A DNA stretch of 64,000 bases from Limnoperna fortunei (lineage: Eukaryota; Mollusca; Bivalvia; Mytilida; Modiolidae). The stretch covers positions 67,263,898 through 67,327,897 of the forward strand of contig OX104123.1 in the NCBI GenBank assembly GCA_944474755.1, read 5' to 3'. Each line of letters starts with the position of its first letter. The stretch's first letter is position 1. This document shows, one piece after another, positions 1 to 11,700 of the stretch. The notes below the pieces were generated by a model. That model made no database searches, was not told the DNA's origin, and saw only the letters and a program-made list of their open reading frames with translations. The translations under genes and the position numbers were made by a program.

Positions 1-252
1 CAAGCTAAGGGATATTATAGTCCTTTTTACTTATACATGTAGCCTCTCATTCTTTGATTGATAAAAAGTTATGTTAATTAGTTGTTAGCAGTTATTAAAT
101 TAGATGATTTTTACTGTTCTTAAAAGTTTAATATGCTATGCATAGAAATCTATCTTTTAAAAGGCTGTAACTGTATTGAATACATGTCTTAGTGTTGGCT
201 TCTACATTTTTTATATCCTAATTTTGGTAAAAACCTTGAATATCTTTTTCAG

Positions 253-404
253 AATCTGGGGCTAATTGTGTAGTCAGCATGTACACCACAACTTCAGGAT
301 TTAAAGGTAATGGTGAGACATCAGCCAGTCTCCACATTGATAACTGCAGGCCAAAACAAAAATATGGTTGCTCTTTGTTCGGTCTTGTAATTAAAATTGA
401 GTGA
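253..404 (+). CDS. Terminal coding exon of an unidentified upstream gene (partial)
   Basis: A TTTTTCAG acceptor ends at 252 and is followed by an open frame (first two bases complete a split codon) of 49 codons ending in TGA at 402-404. A poly(A) signal AATAAA overlaps the stop, which is what a last exon looks like. The peptide starts SGANCVVSMYTTT and has three cysteines (NC.., NCRP, YGCS), so an extracellular or disulfide-containing protein is possible, but I do not recognise the family. Earlier exons lie before the window. An internal GGTAATG at about 304 could act as an alternative donor. Assignment rests on the acceptor, stop and AATAAA combination only. Confidence 0.45.
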
Positions 405-409
405 ATAAA
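404..409 (+). other. Poly(A) signal AATAAA
   Basis: AATAAA overlaps the TGA of the preceding exon. An A-rich run follows at about 432-446, which could be genomic or the trace of a retrotransposed end. The 3' UTR would be unusually short. Confidence 0.4.
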
Positions 410-677
410 AGTAAATATTGATTACTTTAATTAAAAAAAAAAAAAAGAAAAATATGATTATGAACCAAACAACAAATACATGAAAAGTTTTTCATTTTTT
501 TTTAAATTTGTTCTAAAATAAATGTACATTTTTTTCTTCAAGTATGGTTTTTGCAGAATCATGACAGGACGACATGAAAATATGGAATTTAGCTGTATGG
601 TAGTTGGTCATACAAGACTTCATCCTACCTGACATTTTCCATTCCAAAAATGGATGGTAATTACTTCTGTACTTATT

Positions 678-864
678 GTGGAGGCCCCTGTGGCAGAGTG
701 GTAAAGGTGGTTAGTCTACTATTGATCATGTGGTCTAGATCTGTCAATACTGAGGTTTGAGCTTCACTAGGGGCAGGGTGTACTCGACTCCAATCTTAAC
801 TGGCAAGGATTGCCAGTTTTCTGAAAATGGCATTAAACACCATTCAAACAAACAACAAAAAACA
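678..864 (+). mobile_element. tRNA-derived SINE, copy 1
   Basis: The head GGCAGAGTGGTAAAGG resembles a tRNA A box. The middle has CTCGACTCCAATCTTAACTGG and the end has the tail CATTAAACACCATTCAAAC followed by AAC repeats. It matches five other copies in the window (1189, 23519, 35135 minus, 51758, 57071). Compared with copies 2 and 5 it has lost the block between GCCAGTTTTC and the tail. The organisation fits a molluscan V-SINE such as RUDI, but I cannot name the family from sequence alone. Confidence 0.7.
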
Positions 865-1188
865 CCTATTGTAAGTTAGCAAGGAAACCTGCGTGCTAAA
901 TCATTTTTTATTATACTCTATGCTAGAAAGTTGCATTGGTTATGTTCTTTACTGTGTGTCTGTCAGTCAGTCATGTTCATGTCAGTGCAACCTCTCTGAA
1001 ACCACACAACAGAATTTCATGAAATTACATTAAATATGTTTTCACTTTAGTACAGATATTTAAATAATCAAATATGATAATAATGTCACCGCCTGGGGTA
1101 TTTAAACAATCTCAAAACACTCTTGAATAGTTTTTTCTGAATTTTAAAAAGCATATAAGTTGTAATGTATATTTTCCTAATGTAATCC

Positions 1189-1450
1189 GGGGTCTTAGTG
1201 GCAGAGTGGTTAAGGTAGTCAGTTATCTACAATTGATCACCTGCCTGTTTACACCGGGGTTGCAGGTTCAACTTTCAATGCAGATGGATTGAATTCTACT
1301 CCAATCTTTATTGACAAGGACTGCCAGTGTTCTTACTGATGGTTGGGGTTATCTCCAGGTAATCCAGCTTCTTTTCCTAAAAAACTGGACACATGCATGA
1401 TATAGCTGAAAAATTGCTGAAAGCGGCGTTCAACAGCACACAAACAAACA
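1189..1450 (+). mobile_element. tRNA-derived SINE, copy 2 (most complete)
   Basis: Starts GGGGTCTTAGTGGCAGAGTGG (A-box-like) with a B-box-like GCAGGTTCAACTT about 60 bp later, then the shared body (ACTCCAATC, GACAAGGA, GCCAG) and the tail ATATAGCTGAAAAATTGCTG, ending at a CAAACAAACA simple tail. This is the only copy with a recognisable head, B box, body and tail, so it is the best reference for the family in this window. Confidence 0.75.
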
Positions 1451-1603
1451 GAAACATATAAGAATTTAATACTCGCTTACAGGGATTTCTATAAAATTTT
1501 CTTTTTACAGGCAGAAACATGTTTCAAATTGTCTACAGTAGTTTGTTAATGTTTAACTGTTTCTTATTTATATAATTTCAGTTAAAATGGCAGAACTTTA
1601 CAG

Positions 1604-2119
1604 TTGAAACTATCTGAGGTTTCCTTGTCAGTTGTAGCATCATTTAGGAGCAACCATAATATACCACAGATTGTCAGTGATAGTCATCGTCGAGTTATCT
1701 TCTACAACTGGAAAGATTTCTTGAAGTCATCCTTTAAAGTTCTTCCTAGAATTTCATTACACCATCATTTTAGAATGAGCAGTCAAAATCCTGGAACTGT
1801 ATTTGTCAAGGAATATATTGATGACGATGAAATATCAATACATTTATTGAAAAGACATTGTATCTTTGACTATGCAAAACTTCCAACTGTCACTGAACCA
1901 AAAAGACTGGATGCAAGTAGACAGCGGAATTTGTTTTAGGAAATGAGACTACTGTGTACAAGTGAAACAAACAACGATTTTACATGTCCAAATCCCGCTG
2001 TGCCTACACCAGTCATTTATATTAACGAAGAGCGAGACAAAATCAGAAAATGCAGTTATTGCAAACAAACCGGACATGATAAAACCAGCAATGAAAAAGT
2101 TGTTTTTAAAGACAATTAA
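1604..2119 (+). pseudogene. Degenerate transposon-like ORF with C-terminal zinc-knuckle remnant
   Basis: A possible acceptor (TTTACAG ending 1603) opens a frame that runs to TAG at 1937-1939 and then continues in the same frame for 59 more codons to TAA at 2117-2119, about 171 codons in all. The C-terminal part has CSYCKQTGHDKTS, a CxxC...GH zinc-knuckle start whose final cysteine is absent. A 'hhHFRM' and 'PGTVFVKEYIDD' style segment resembles repetitive proteins in marine invertebrate genomes that end in a Cys/His knuckle; this is recollection of a pattern, not a search. The in-frame stop plus the missing ligand suggest a dead copy. Whether it shares exons with the ankyrin gene downstream is unclear; I see no good junction. 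Confidence 0.45.
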
Positions 2120-2621
2120 TTGATTATGTCATTTATTATAGTATTTTTTCTTTAAAAATTCTATCTGTACTTCTTTTGCAACAATCCTAACATTCCCAAT
2201 AACTATACAATCTAAGAAAAGCAAAATGCCAGTAACATCGAAGGTAATTACAAAAATGGTTCTTTGGTTGCCATTGTAACCATCTGTTGTAGTTTCCCAA
2301 GTTGTTTTTCACAGCTTTATTCAGCAGTTGCATATAAAGTGACAACATATTTAACACAAATAAATCATAATCATTATTAATAATCTGGTTCAGCAAATGG
2401 TACCTATAGAAGTCACACAAAATATCAGTACATTCATTAGATGGCTGCCACTGTGACATTTTGCAAAATCTATCAAAATGGCTTTGTAGGATGTTTTGCA
2501 TAAAGGAATACTGAAAGAATCTGCAATAATCTCAAATTGGCCCAGGTACCTCCATAAACCTGAAAATCTCATGGCTGGTCACATATAAATTAACTATTTT
2601 TTTGCTATTCTTATGTTTTAG
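2120..2621. other. Upstream spacer/intron, nothing recognised
   Basis: AT-rich non-repetitive sequence. Two overlapping minus-strand frames (2187-2501 and 2390-2572) have no recognisable domain and no splice support, so they are not called. The stretch ends at the TATGTTTTAG acceptor of the first recognised ankyrin exon. Confidence 0.5.
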
Positions 2622-2711
2622 GATTTATTGATTGCTGCTGAAAGTGGTGATTTGAAAGCTGTGGAGAAGAGTTTAGAAAATGGTGCGAATGTCAACTGTA
2701 CAAATGAATAT
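2622..2711 (+). CDS. First recognised ankyrin exon (capping repeat)
   Basis: Exon of 90 nt between TATGTTTTAG and GTAAGTTG, phase 0-0, encoding DLLIAAESGDLKAVEKS and ending GANVNCTNEY. This is the usual form of a first ankyrin repeat: helix pair plus the start of the hairpin, completed by GYTPLH of the next exon at 14152. It differs clearly at DNA level from the eleven amplified exons, so it was not part of their amplification. The acceptor means at least one upstream exon exists. Confidence 0.8.
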
Positions 2712-5700
2712 GTAAGTTGTACAATTGTTTCTGATCAATATCAAATTATTGAATTGGTTACCTACTTTTGTAGATGATTGGTCATGTTCCAAAGAATGGC
2801 TATATATCATCGAGTTCCTTAATGCAAGTTAACTATTTATAACAAGTCAACTGAAAACAAAACAACATACATATCTCAATTATTTCAATGTAAATTGCAT
2901 GTCAAGTATGACAGGTAGACTGTATATGTCTAGTATGACAGGTAGACTGCATATGTCTAGTATGACAGGTAGACTGTATATGTCAAGTATGACAGGTAGA
3001 CTGTATATGTCTAGTATGACAGGTTGAATGCATATGTTAATATAACAGGTAGACTGCATATGTCTAGTATAACAAGTAGACTGCATATGTCTAGTATGAC
3101 AGGTAGACTGTATATGTCAAGTATGACAGGTTGACTGCATATGTTAATATAACAGGTAGACTGCATATGTCTAGTATGACAGGTAGACTGTATATGTCTA
3201 GTATGACAGGTAGACTGTATATGTCAAGTATGACAGGTTGACTGCATATGTTAATATAACAGGTAGACTGCATATGTCTAGTATGACAGGTAGACTGTAT
3301 ATGTCAAGTATGGCAGGTAGACTGTATATGTCAAGTATGACAGGTTGACTGCATATGTTAATATAACAGGTAGACTGCATATGTCTAGTATGACATGAAG
3401 ACTTCATATGTCTAGTATGACAGGTAGACTGTCTATGTCAAGTATGACAGGCTGACTGCATATGTTAATTATAACAGGAAGACTGCATATGTCTAGTATG
3501 ACAGGTAGACTGCATATGTCTAGTAGGACAGGTATACTACATATGTCTAGTATGACAGGTAGAATGTATATGTCTAGTATGACAGGTAGACTGTATATGT
3601 CTAGTTTTTACAGGTAAATTTTATGCATGTATAACGGGCAGACTGCATATGTCTAGTATTGACAGGTAGACTGCATATGTCAAGTATGACGGGTAGACTG
3701 CATATGTCTAATATGACAGGTAGACTGCATATTTCTCATATGAAAGGTAGACTGCATATGTCTAGTATGACAGGTAGACTGTATATGTCTAGTATGACAG
3801 ATAGACTACATATGTCTAGTATTGACAGGTAGACTGCATGTCAAGTATGACAGGTAGACTGCATATGTCTAATATGACAGGTAGACTGCATATTTCTCAT
3901 ATGAAAGGTAGACTGCATATGTCTAGTATGACAGGTAGACTGTATATGTCTAGTATGACAGGTAGACTGTATATGTCTAGTTTTTACAGGTAAATTTCAT
4001 GTCATGTATAATGGGCAGACTGCATATGTCTAGTATTGACAGGTAGACTGCATATGTCAAGTATGACAGGTAGACTGCATATGTCTAATATGACAGGTAA
4101 ACTGTATTTCTCATCTGAAAGGTAGACTGCATATGTCTAGTATTGACAGGTAGACTGCATATGTCAAGATTTTACAGATAGACTGCATATGTCTAGTATT
4201 GACAGGTAGACTGCATGTGTCTAGTTTTTACATGTAAATTGCATGTCCAGTATGACAGGTAGACTGCATATGTCTAGTTTTTACAGATAGACTGCATATG
4301 TCTAATAGGACAGGTAGACTGCATATTTCTCATATGAAAGGTATACTGCATATGTCTAGAATGACAGGTAGACTATATGTCTAGTATTGACAGGTAGACT
4401 GCATATGTTTACCATTTACTTGTAAATTGCATTTCCAGTATGACAGGTAGACTGCATATGTCTAGTTTTTACAGGTAAATTTCATATCAAGTATGACAGG
4501 TAGACTGCATGTGTCTCATATGACAGATAGACTGCACATGTCTAGTATTGATAGGTAGACTGTTTATGTCTAGTTTTTACAGGTAAATGCATGGTCAGTG
4601 TGACAGGTAGACTGCATATGTCTAATATGACAGGTAGACTTCATATGTCTAGTATGACAGGTAGACTGCATATGTCTAGTTTTTACAGATAGACTGCATA
4701 TGTCTAATGGGACAGGTAGACTGCATATTTCTCATATGAAAGGTATACTGCATATGTCTAGTATTGACAGGTAGACTGCATATGTCAAGTATGACAGGTA
4801 GACTCCATATGTCTAATATGACAGGTAGACTGCATATTTCTCATCTGAAAGGTAGACTGCATATGTCTAGTATGACAGGTAGACTGTATATGTCTAGTTT
4901 TTACAGGTAAATTTCATTTCATGTATAACAGGCAGACTGAATATGTCTAGTATTGACAGGGTAGACTGCATATGTCAAGTATGACAGGTAGACTGCATAT
5001 GTCTAGTATGACAGGTAGACTGCATATTTCTCATATGAAAGGTAGACTGCATATTTCTCATATGAAAGGTAGACTGCATATGTATAGTATGACACGTAGA
5101 CTGTATATGTCTAGTATGACAGGTAGACTGTATGTCTAGTGTTTACAGGTAAATTTCATGGCATGTATAACTGGCAGACTGCATACGCCTAGTATTGACA
5201 GGTAGACTGCATATGTCAAGATTTTACAGATAGACTGCATATGTCTAGTATTGACAGGTAGACTGCATGTGTCTAGTTTTTACATGTAAATTGCATGTCC
5301 AGTATGACAGGTAGACTGCATATGTCTAGTTTTTACAGATAGACTGCATATGTCTAATAGGACAGGTAGACTGCATATTTCTCATATGAAAGGTATACTG
5401 CATATGTCTAGTATGACAGGTAGACTATATGTCTAGTATTGACAGGTAGACTGCATATGTTTACCATTTACTTGTAAATTGCATTTCCAGTATGACAGGT
5501 AGACTGCATATGTCTAGTTTTTACAGGTAAATTTCATATCAAGTATGACAGGTAGACTGCATGTGTCTCATATGACAGATAGACTGCACATGTCTAGTAT
5601 TGATAGGTAGACTGTTTATGTCTAGTTTTTACAGGTAAATGCATGGTCAGTGTGACAGGTAGACTGCATATGTCTAATATGACAGGTAGACTTCATATGT

Positions 5701-8700
5701 CTAGTATGACAGGTAGACTGCATATGTCTAGTTTTTACAGATAGACTGCATATGTCTAATAGGACAGGTAGACTGCATATTTCTCATATGAAAGGTATAC
5801 TGCATATGTCTAGTATTGACAGGTAGACTGCATATGTCAAGTATGACAGGTAAACTCCATATGTCTAATATGACAGGTAGACTGCATATTTCTCATCTGA
5901 AAGGTAGACTGCATATGTCTAGTATGACAGGTAGACTGTATATGTCTAGTTTTTACAGGTAAATTTCATTTCATGTATAACAGGCAGACTGAATATGTCT
6001 AGTATTGACAGGGTAGACTGCATATGTCAAGTATGACAGGTAGACTGCATATGTCTAGTATGACAGGTAGACTGCATATTTCTCATATGAAAGGTAGACT
6101 GCATATTTCTCATATGAAAGGTAGACTGCATATGTATAGTATGACACGTAGACTGTATATGTCTAGTATGACAGGTAGACTGTATGTCTAGTGTTTACAG
6201 GTAAATTTCATGGCATGTATAACTGGCAGACTGCATACGCCTAGTATTGACAGGTAGACTGCATATGTCAAGTATGAAAGGTAGACTGCATGTGTCTAGT
6301 TTTTACAGGTAAATTTCATTGCTAGTATGACAGGTAGACTGCATGTGCCTCATATGACAGGTAGACTGCACATGTCTAGTATTGACAGGTAGACTGTATA
6401 TGTCTAGTTTTTACAGGTAAATTTCATGTCATGTATAACGGGCAGACTGCATATGTCTAGTATTGACAGGTAGACTGCATATGTCAAGTATGACAGGTAG
6501 ACTGCATATGTCAAGTATGACAGGTAGACTGCATATGTCTAATATGACAGGTAGACTGCATATTTCTCATCTGAAAGGTAGACTGCATATGTCTAGTATT
6601 GACAGGTAGACTGCATATGTCAAGATTTTACAGATAGACTGCATATATCTAGTATTGACAGGTAGACTGCATATGTTTAGCATTTACATGTAAATTGCAT
6701 GTCCAGTATGACAGGTAGACTGCATAAGTCTAGTTTTCACAGGTAAATTTCATATCAAGTATGACAGGTAGACTGCATATTTCTCATATGAAAGATAGGC
6801 TTCATATGTCTAGTATTGATAGGTAGACTGCATATGTCTAGTTTTTACAGATAGACTGCATATGTCTAGTATTGACAGGTAGACTGCATATGTTAAGCTT
6901 TTACATGTAAATTGCATGTCCAGTATGACAGGTAGACTGCATATGTCTAGTTTTTACAGGTAAATTTCATATCAAGTATGACAGGTAGACTGCATGTGTC
7001 TCATATGACAGGTAGACTGCACATGTCTAGTATTGATAGGTAGACTGTATATGTCTAGTTTTTACAGGTAAAGGCATGGCCAGTGTGACAGGTAGACTGC
7101 ATATGTCTAATATGACATGTAGACTTCATATGTCTAGTATGACAGGTAGACTGCATATGTCTAGTTTTTACAGATAGACTGCATATGTCTAATAGGACAG
7201 GTAGACTGCATATTTCTCATATGAAAGGTATACTGCATATTTCTAGTATGACAGGTAGACTATATGTCTAGTATGACAGGTAGACTGTATATGTCTAGTT
7301 TTAACAGGTAAATTTCATGTCATGTATAACGGGCAGACTGCAATTGTCTAGTATTGACAGGTAGACTGCATATGTCAAGTATGACAGGTAGACTCCATAT
7401 GTCTAATATGACAGGTAGACTGCATATTTCTCATATGAAAGGTAGACTGCATATGTCTAGTATGACAGGTAGACTATATGTATGACAGGTAGACTGTATA
7501 TGTCTAGTTTTGACAGGTTAATTTCATGTCATGTATAACGGGCAGACTGCATACGCCTAGTATTGACAGGTAGACTGCATATGTCAAGTATGAAAGGTAG
7601 ACTGCATGTGTCTATTTTTTACAGGTAAATTTCATGTCTAGTATGACAGGTAGACTGCATGTGCCTCATATGACAGGTAGAATGCACATGTCTAGTATTG
7701 ACAGGTAGACTGTATATGTCTAGTTTTTACAGGTAAATTTCATGTCATGTATAACGGGCAGACTGCATATGTCTAGTATTGACAGGTAGACTGCATATGT
7801 CAAGTATGAAAGGTATACTGCATATGTCTAATATGACAGGTAGGCTGCATATTTCTCATATGAAAGGTAGACTGCATATGTCTTGTATGACAGGTATACT
7901 GTATATGTCTAGTATGACAGACAGACTGTATATGTCTAGTGTTTACAGGTAAATTTCATGGCATGTATAATGGGCAGACTTCATATGTCTAGTATTGACA
8001 GGTAGACTGCATATGTCAAGTATGACAGGTAGACTGCATATGTCAAGTATGACAGGTAGACTGCATATGTCTAATATGACAGGTAGACTGCATATTTCTC
8101 ATCTGAAAGGTAGACTGCATATGTCTAGTATTGACAGGTAGACTGCATATGTCAAGATTTTACAGATAGACTGCATATATCTAGTATTGACAGGTAGACT
8201 GCATATGTTTAGCATTTACATGTAAATTGCATGTCCAGTATGACAGGTAGACTGCATAAGTCTAGTTTTCACAGGTAAATTTCATATCAAGTATGACAGG
8301 TAGACTGCATATTTCTCATATGAAAGATAGGCTGCATATGTCTAGTATTGATAGGTAGACTGTATATGTCTAGTTTTTACAGATAGACTGCATATGTCTA
8401 GTATTGACAGGTAGACTGCATATGTTAAGCTTTTACATGTAAATTGCATGTCCAGTATGACAGGTAGACTGCATATGTCTAGTTTTTACAGGTAAATTTC
8501 ATATCAAGTATGACAGGTAGACTGCATGTGTCTCATATGACAGGTAGACTGCACATGTCTAGTATTGATAGGTAGACTGTATATGTCTAGTTTTTACAGG
8601 TAAAGCCATGGCCAGTGTGACAGGTAGACTGCATATGTCTAATATGACATGTAGACTTCATATGTCTAGTATGACAGGTAGACTGCATATGTCTAGTTTT

Positions 8701-11700
8701 TACAGATAGACTGCATATGTCTAGTATTGACAGGTAGACTGCATATGTCAAGATTTTACAGATAGACTGCATATATCTAGTATTGACAGGTAGACTGCAT
8801 ATGTTTAGCATTTACATGTAAATTGCATGTCCAGTATGACAGGTAGACTGCATATGTCTAGTTTTCACAGGTAAATTTCATATCAAGTATGACAGGTAGA
8901 CTGCATGTGTATCATATGACAGGTAGACTGCACATGTCTAGTATTGATAGGTAGACTGTATATGTCTAGTATTTACAGGTAAATGCATGGCCAGTGTGAC
9001 AGGTAGACTGCATATGTCTAATATGACAGGTAGACTTCATATGTCTAGAATGACAAGTAGACTGCATATGTCTAGTTTTTACAGATAGACTGCATATGTC
9101 TAACAGGACAGGTAGACTGCATATTTCTCATATGAAAGGTATACTGCATATGTCTAGTATGACAGGTAGACTATATGTCTAGTATGACAGGTAGACTGTA
9201 TATGTCTAGTTTTAACAGGTAAATTTCATGTCATGTATAACGGGCAGACTGCATATGTCTAGTATTGACAGGTAGACTGCATATGACAAGTATGACAGGT
9301 AGACTCCATATGTCTAATATGACAGGTAGACTGCATATTTCTCATATGAAAGGTAGACTGCATATGTCTAGTATGACAGGTAGACTGTATATGTCTAGTT
9401 TTTACAGGTAAATTTCATGTCATGTATAACGGGCAGACTGCATATGTCTAGTATTGACAGGTAGACTGCATATGTCAAGTATGACAGGTAGACTGCATAT
9501 GTCTAATATGACAGGTAGACTGCATGTTTCTCATATGAAAGGTAGACTGCATATGTTTGTATGACAGGTAGACTGTATATGTCTAGTATGACAGGTAGAC
9601 TGTATATGTCTAGTATGACAGGTAGACTGTATATGTCTAGTGTTTACAGGTAAATTTCATGGCATGTATAACGGGCAGACTGCATACGCCTAGTATTGAC
9701 AGGTAGATTGCATATGTCAAGTATGAAAGGTAGACTGCATATGTCTAGTTTTAACAGGTAAATTTCATGTCTAGTATGACAGGTAGACTGCATGTGTCTC
9801 ATATGACAAGTAGACTGCACATGTCTATCATTGACAGGTAGACTGTATATGTCTAGTTTTTACAGGTAAATGCATGGTCAGTGTGACAGGTAGACTGCAT
9901 ATGTCTAATATGACCGGTAGACTGCATATGTCTAATATGACAGGTAGACTGCATATGTCTAGTATGACAGGTAGACTGCATATGTGTCGCATTTACATGT
10001 AAATTGCATGTCCAGTACGACAGATAGACTGTATACATGTATGTCTAGTAATTTACATATAAATTGCATGTCCAGTGTGACAGGTAGACTGCACGTGTGT
10101 AGCATTTACATGTAAATTGCATGTCCAGTACGACAGAAAGACTGTATACATGTATGTCTAGTATTTACATATAAATTGCATGTCCAGTTCGACAGATAGA
10201 CTTTATATGTCTAGTATTTACATATAAATTGCATGTCCAGCATGACAGGTAGACTGCATATGTCTATTATTGACAGGTAGACTGCATATGTCTATTACAG
10301 GTAGCTTTTAGAGGTAAATTGCATGTACAGTATGACAGGTAGACTTCACATGTAAATTAATGTCTAGTATTACCGAGATAGTCTGTATATTGATTTTCTT
10401 GACAGGTAAATTGCATGCTCAGTATCTATGACAGGTAGACTGCATATCATTAGAAGTAATATGTTCAATGCATGTCCAGAATGACATGTAGAATGCAAGT
10501 TGGGTATGACATGTGTACTGCATACATCCTGCATGACATGTAGACTGCATATGTCCAGTATTACAGGTAGACTTCACATGTCAAGTATGACAGGTAGACT
10601 GCACATGTCAAGTATGACAGGTAGACTGCATATGTCAAGTATGGCAATGATATGTCCAATATGACAGGTAGATTTCACATGTCAAGTAGGACAGACTGCA
10701 CATGTCCAGTATGACAGGTAGACTGCATATGTCAAGTATGGCAATGAAATGTCCAGTACGACAGGTAGACTGCATATAATATCTAGTTGACAGGTAGACG
10801 GCACATGTCATGTATAACTGGTAGAATGCCTATATCTGGTATGACTGCTATACTGCATATGTCCACTTTAACAGGTGGAGTGCATGAGTCCAGTATGACA
10901 TGTTTTCTGCATATTTCAGCATAACAGGTAGACTGCTTATGTCCAGTATAACAAATAGAATGTCCATTATGACAGTTAAACTGGATATGTCCAGTATGAC
11001 AGGCAGAGTGCTTATGTACAAAATGACATGAAGAATGCGTTTGTCAAGTATAACATATAGACTGCATATGTCCAGTATAGCATATATGACCAGTAGACTG
11101 CATGTCTATTTTGAGACAGATTTCACATGTCCAGTTGATAGGTAGAATACATATGTCAAGTATGATAGGTAGACTGCATATTCCCGTATTAAAGGTAGAC
11201 AGTATATGTCTTGTATGACAGGTAGACTACAGGTTAAGTGTGACAGGTAAACTGCATATACACACCATGATATGTAGACTGCATATTATGCCTGGTATGA
11301 CTGACTGGTGACTACATATGTCCATTATGAAACGTGGACTGCATATGTCCATCATGACAGGTCGAGACTGCATATGTCCAGTATGACATGTGAAGTGCAT
11401 ATGTACAGTATGACTTGAAGACTGCAAATTTCCATTATGACGGTTAAACTTCGAATGCAAAGTATGACAGACTGCATATGTCAAGTAAGACAGGTAGACT
11501 GCATAAGACTGGTATACTGCATATGTCTGGTGTGACTGGTAGACTGCATATGTCCAGTATGAAAAATGGAGTGCATATATCCAGTTTGACTTTTACTGCA
11601 TATGTCTAGCATGACAGGTAGTCTGAATGTCAAGCATGACAGGTAGATGGCATATGTCCAGTATGACAGGTAGACTGCATATGTTCAGTTTGACAGGAAG

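Noticed and set aside
2880..10000. CAGGTAG in every unit as a Zelda-type early activator site, and CATATG as an E-box
   Set aside because: Zelda is an arthropod factor, and a short word in a satellite is expected to recur. No independent support.
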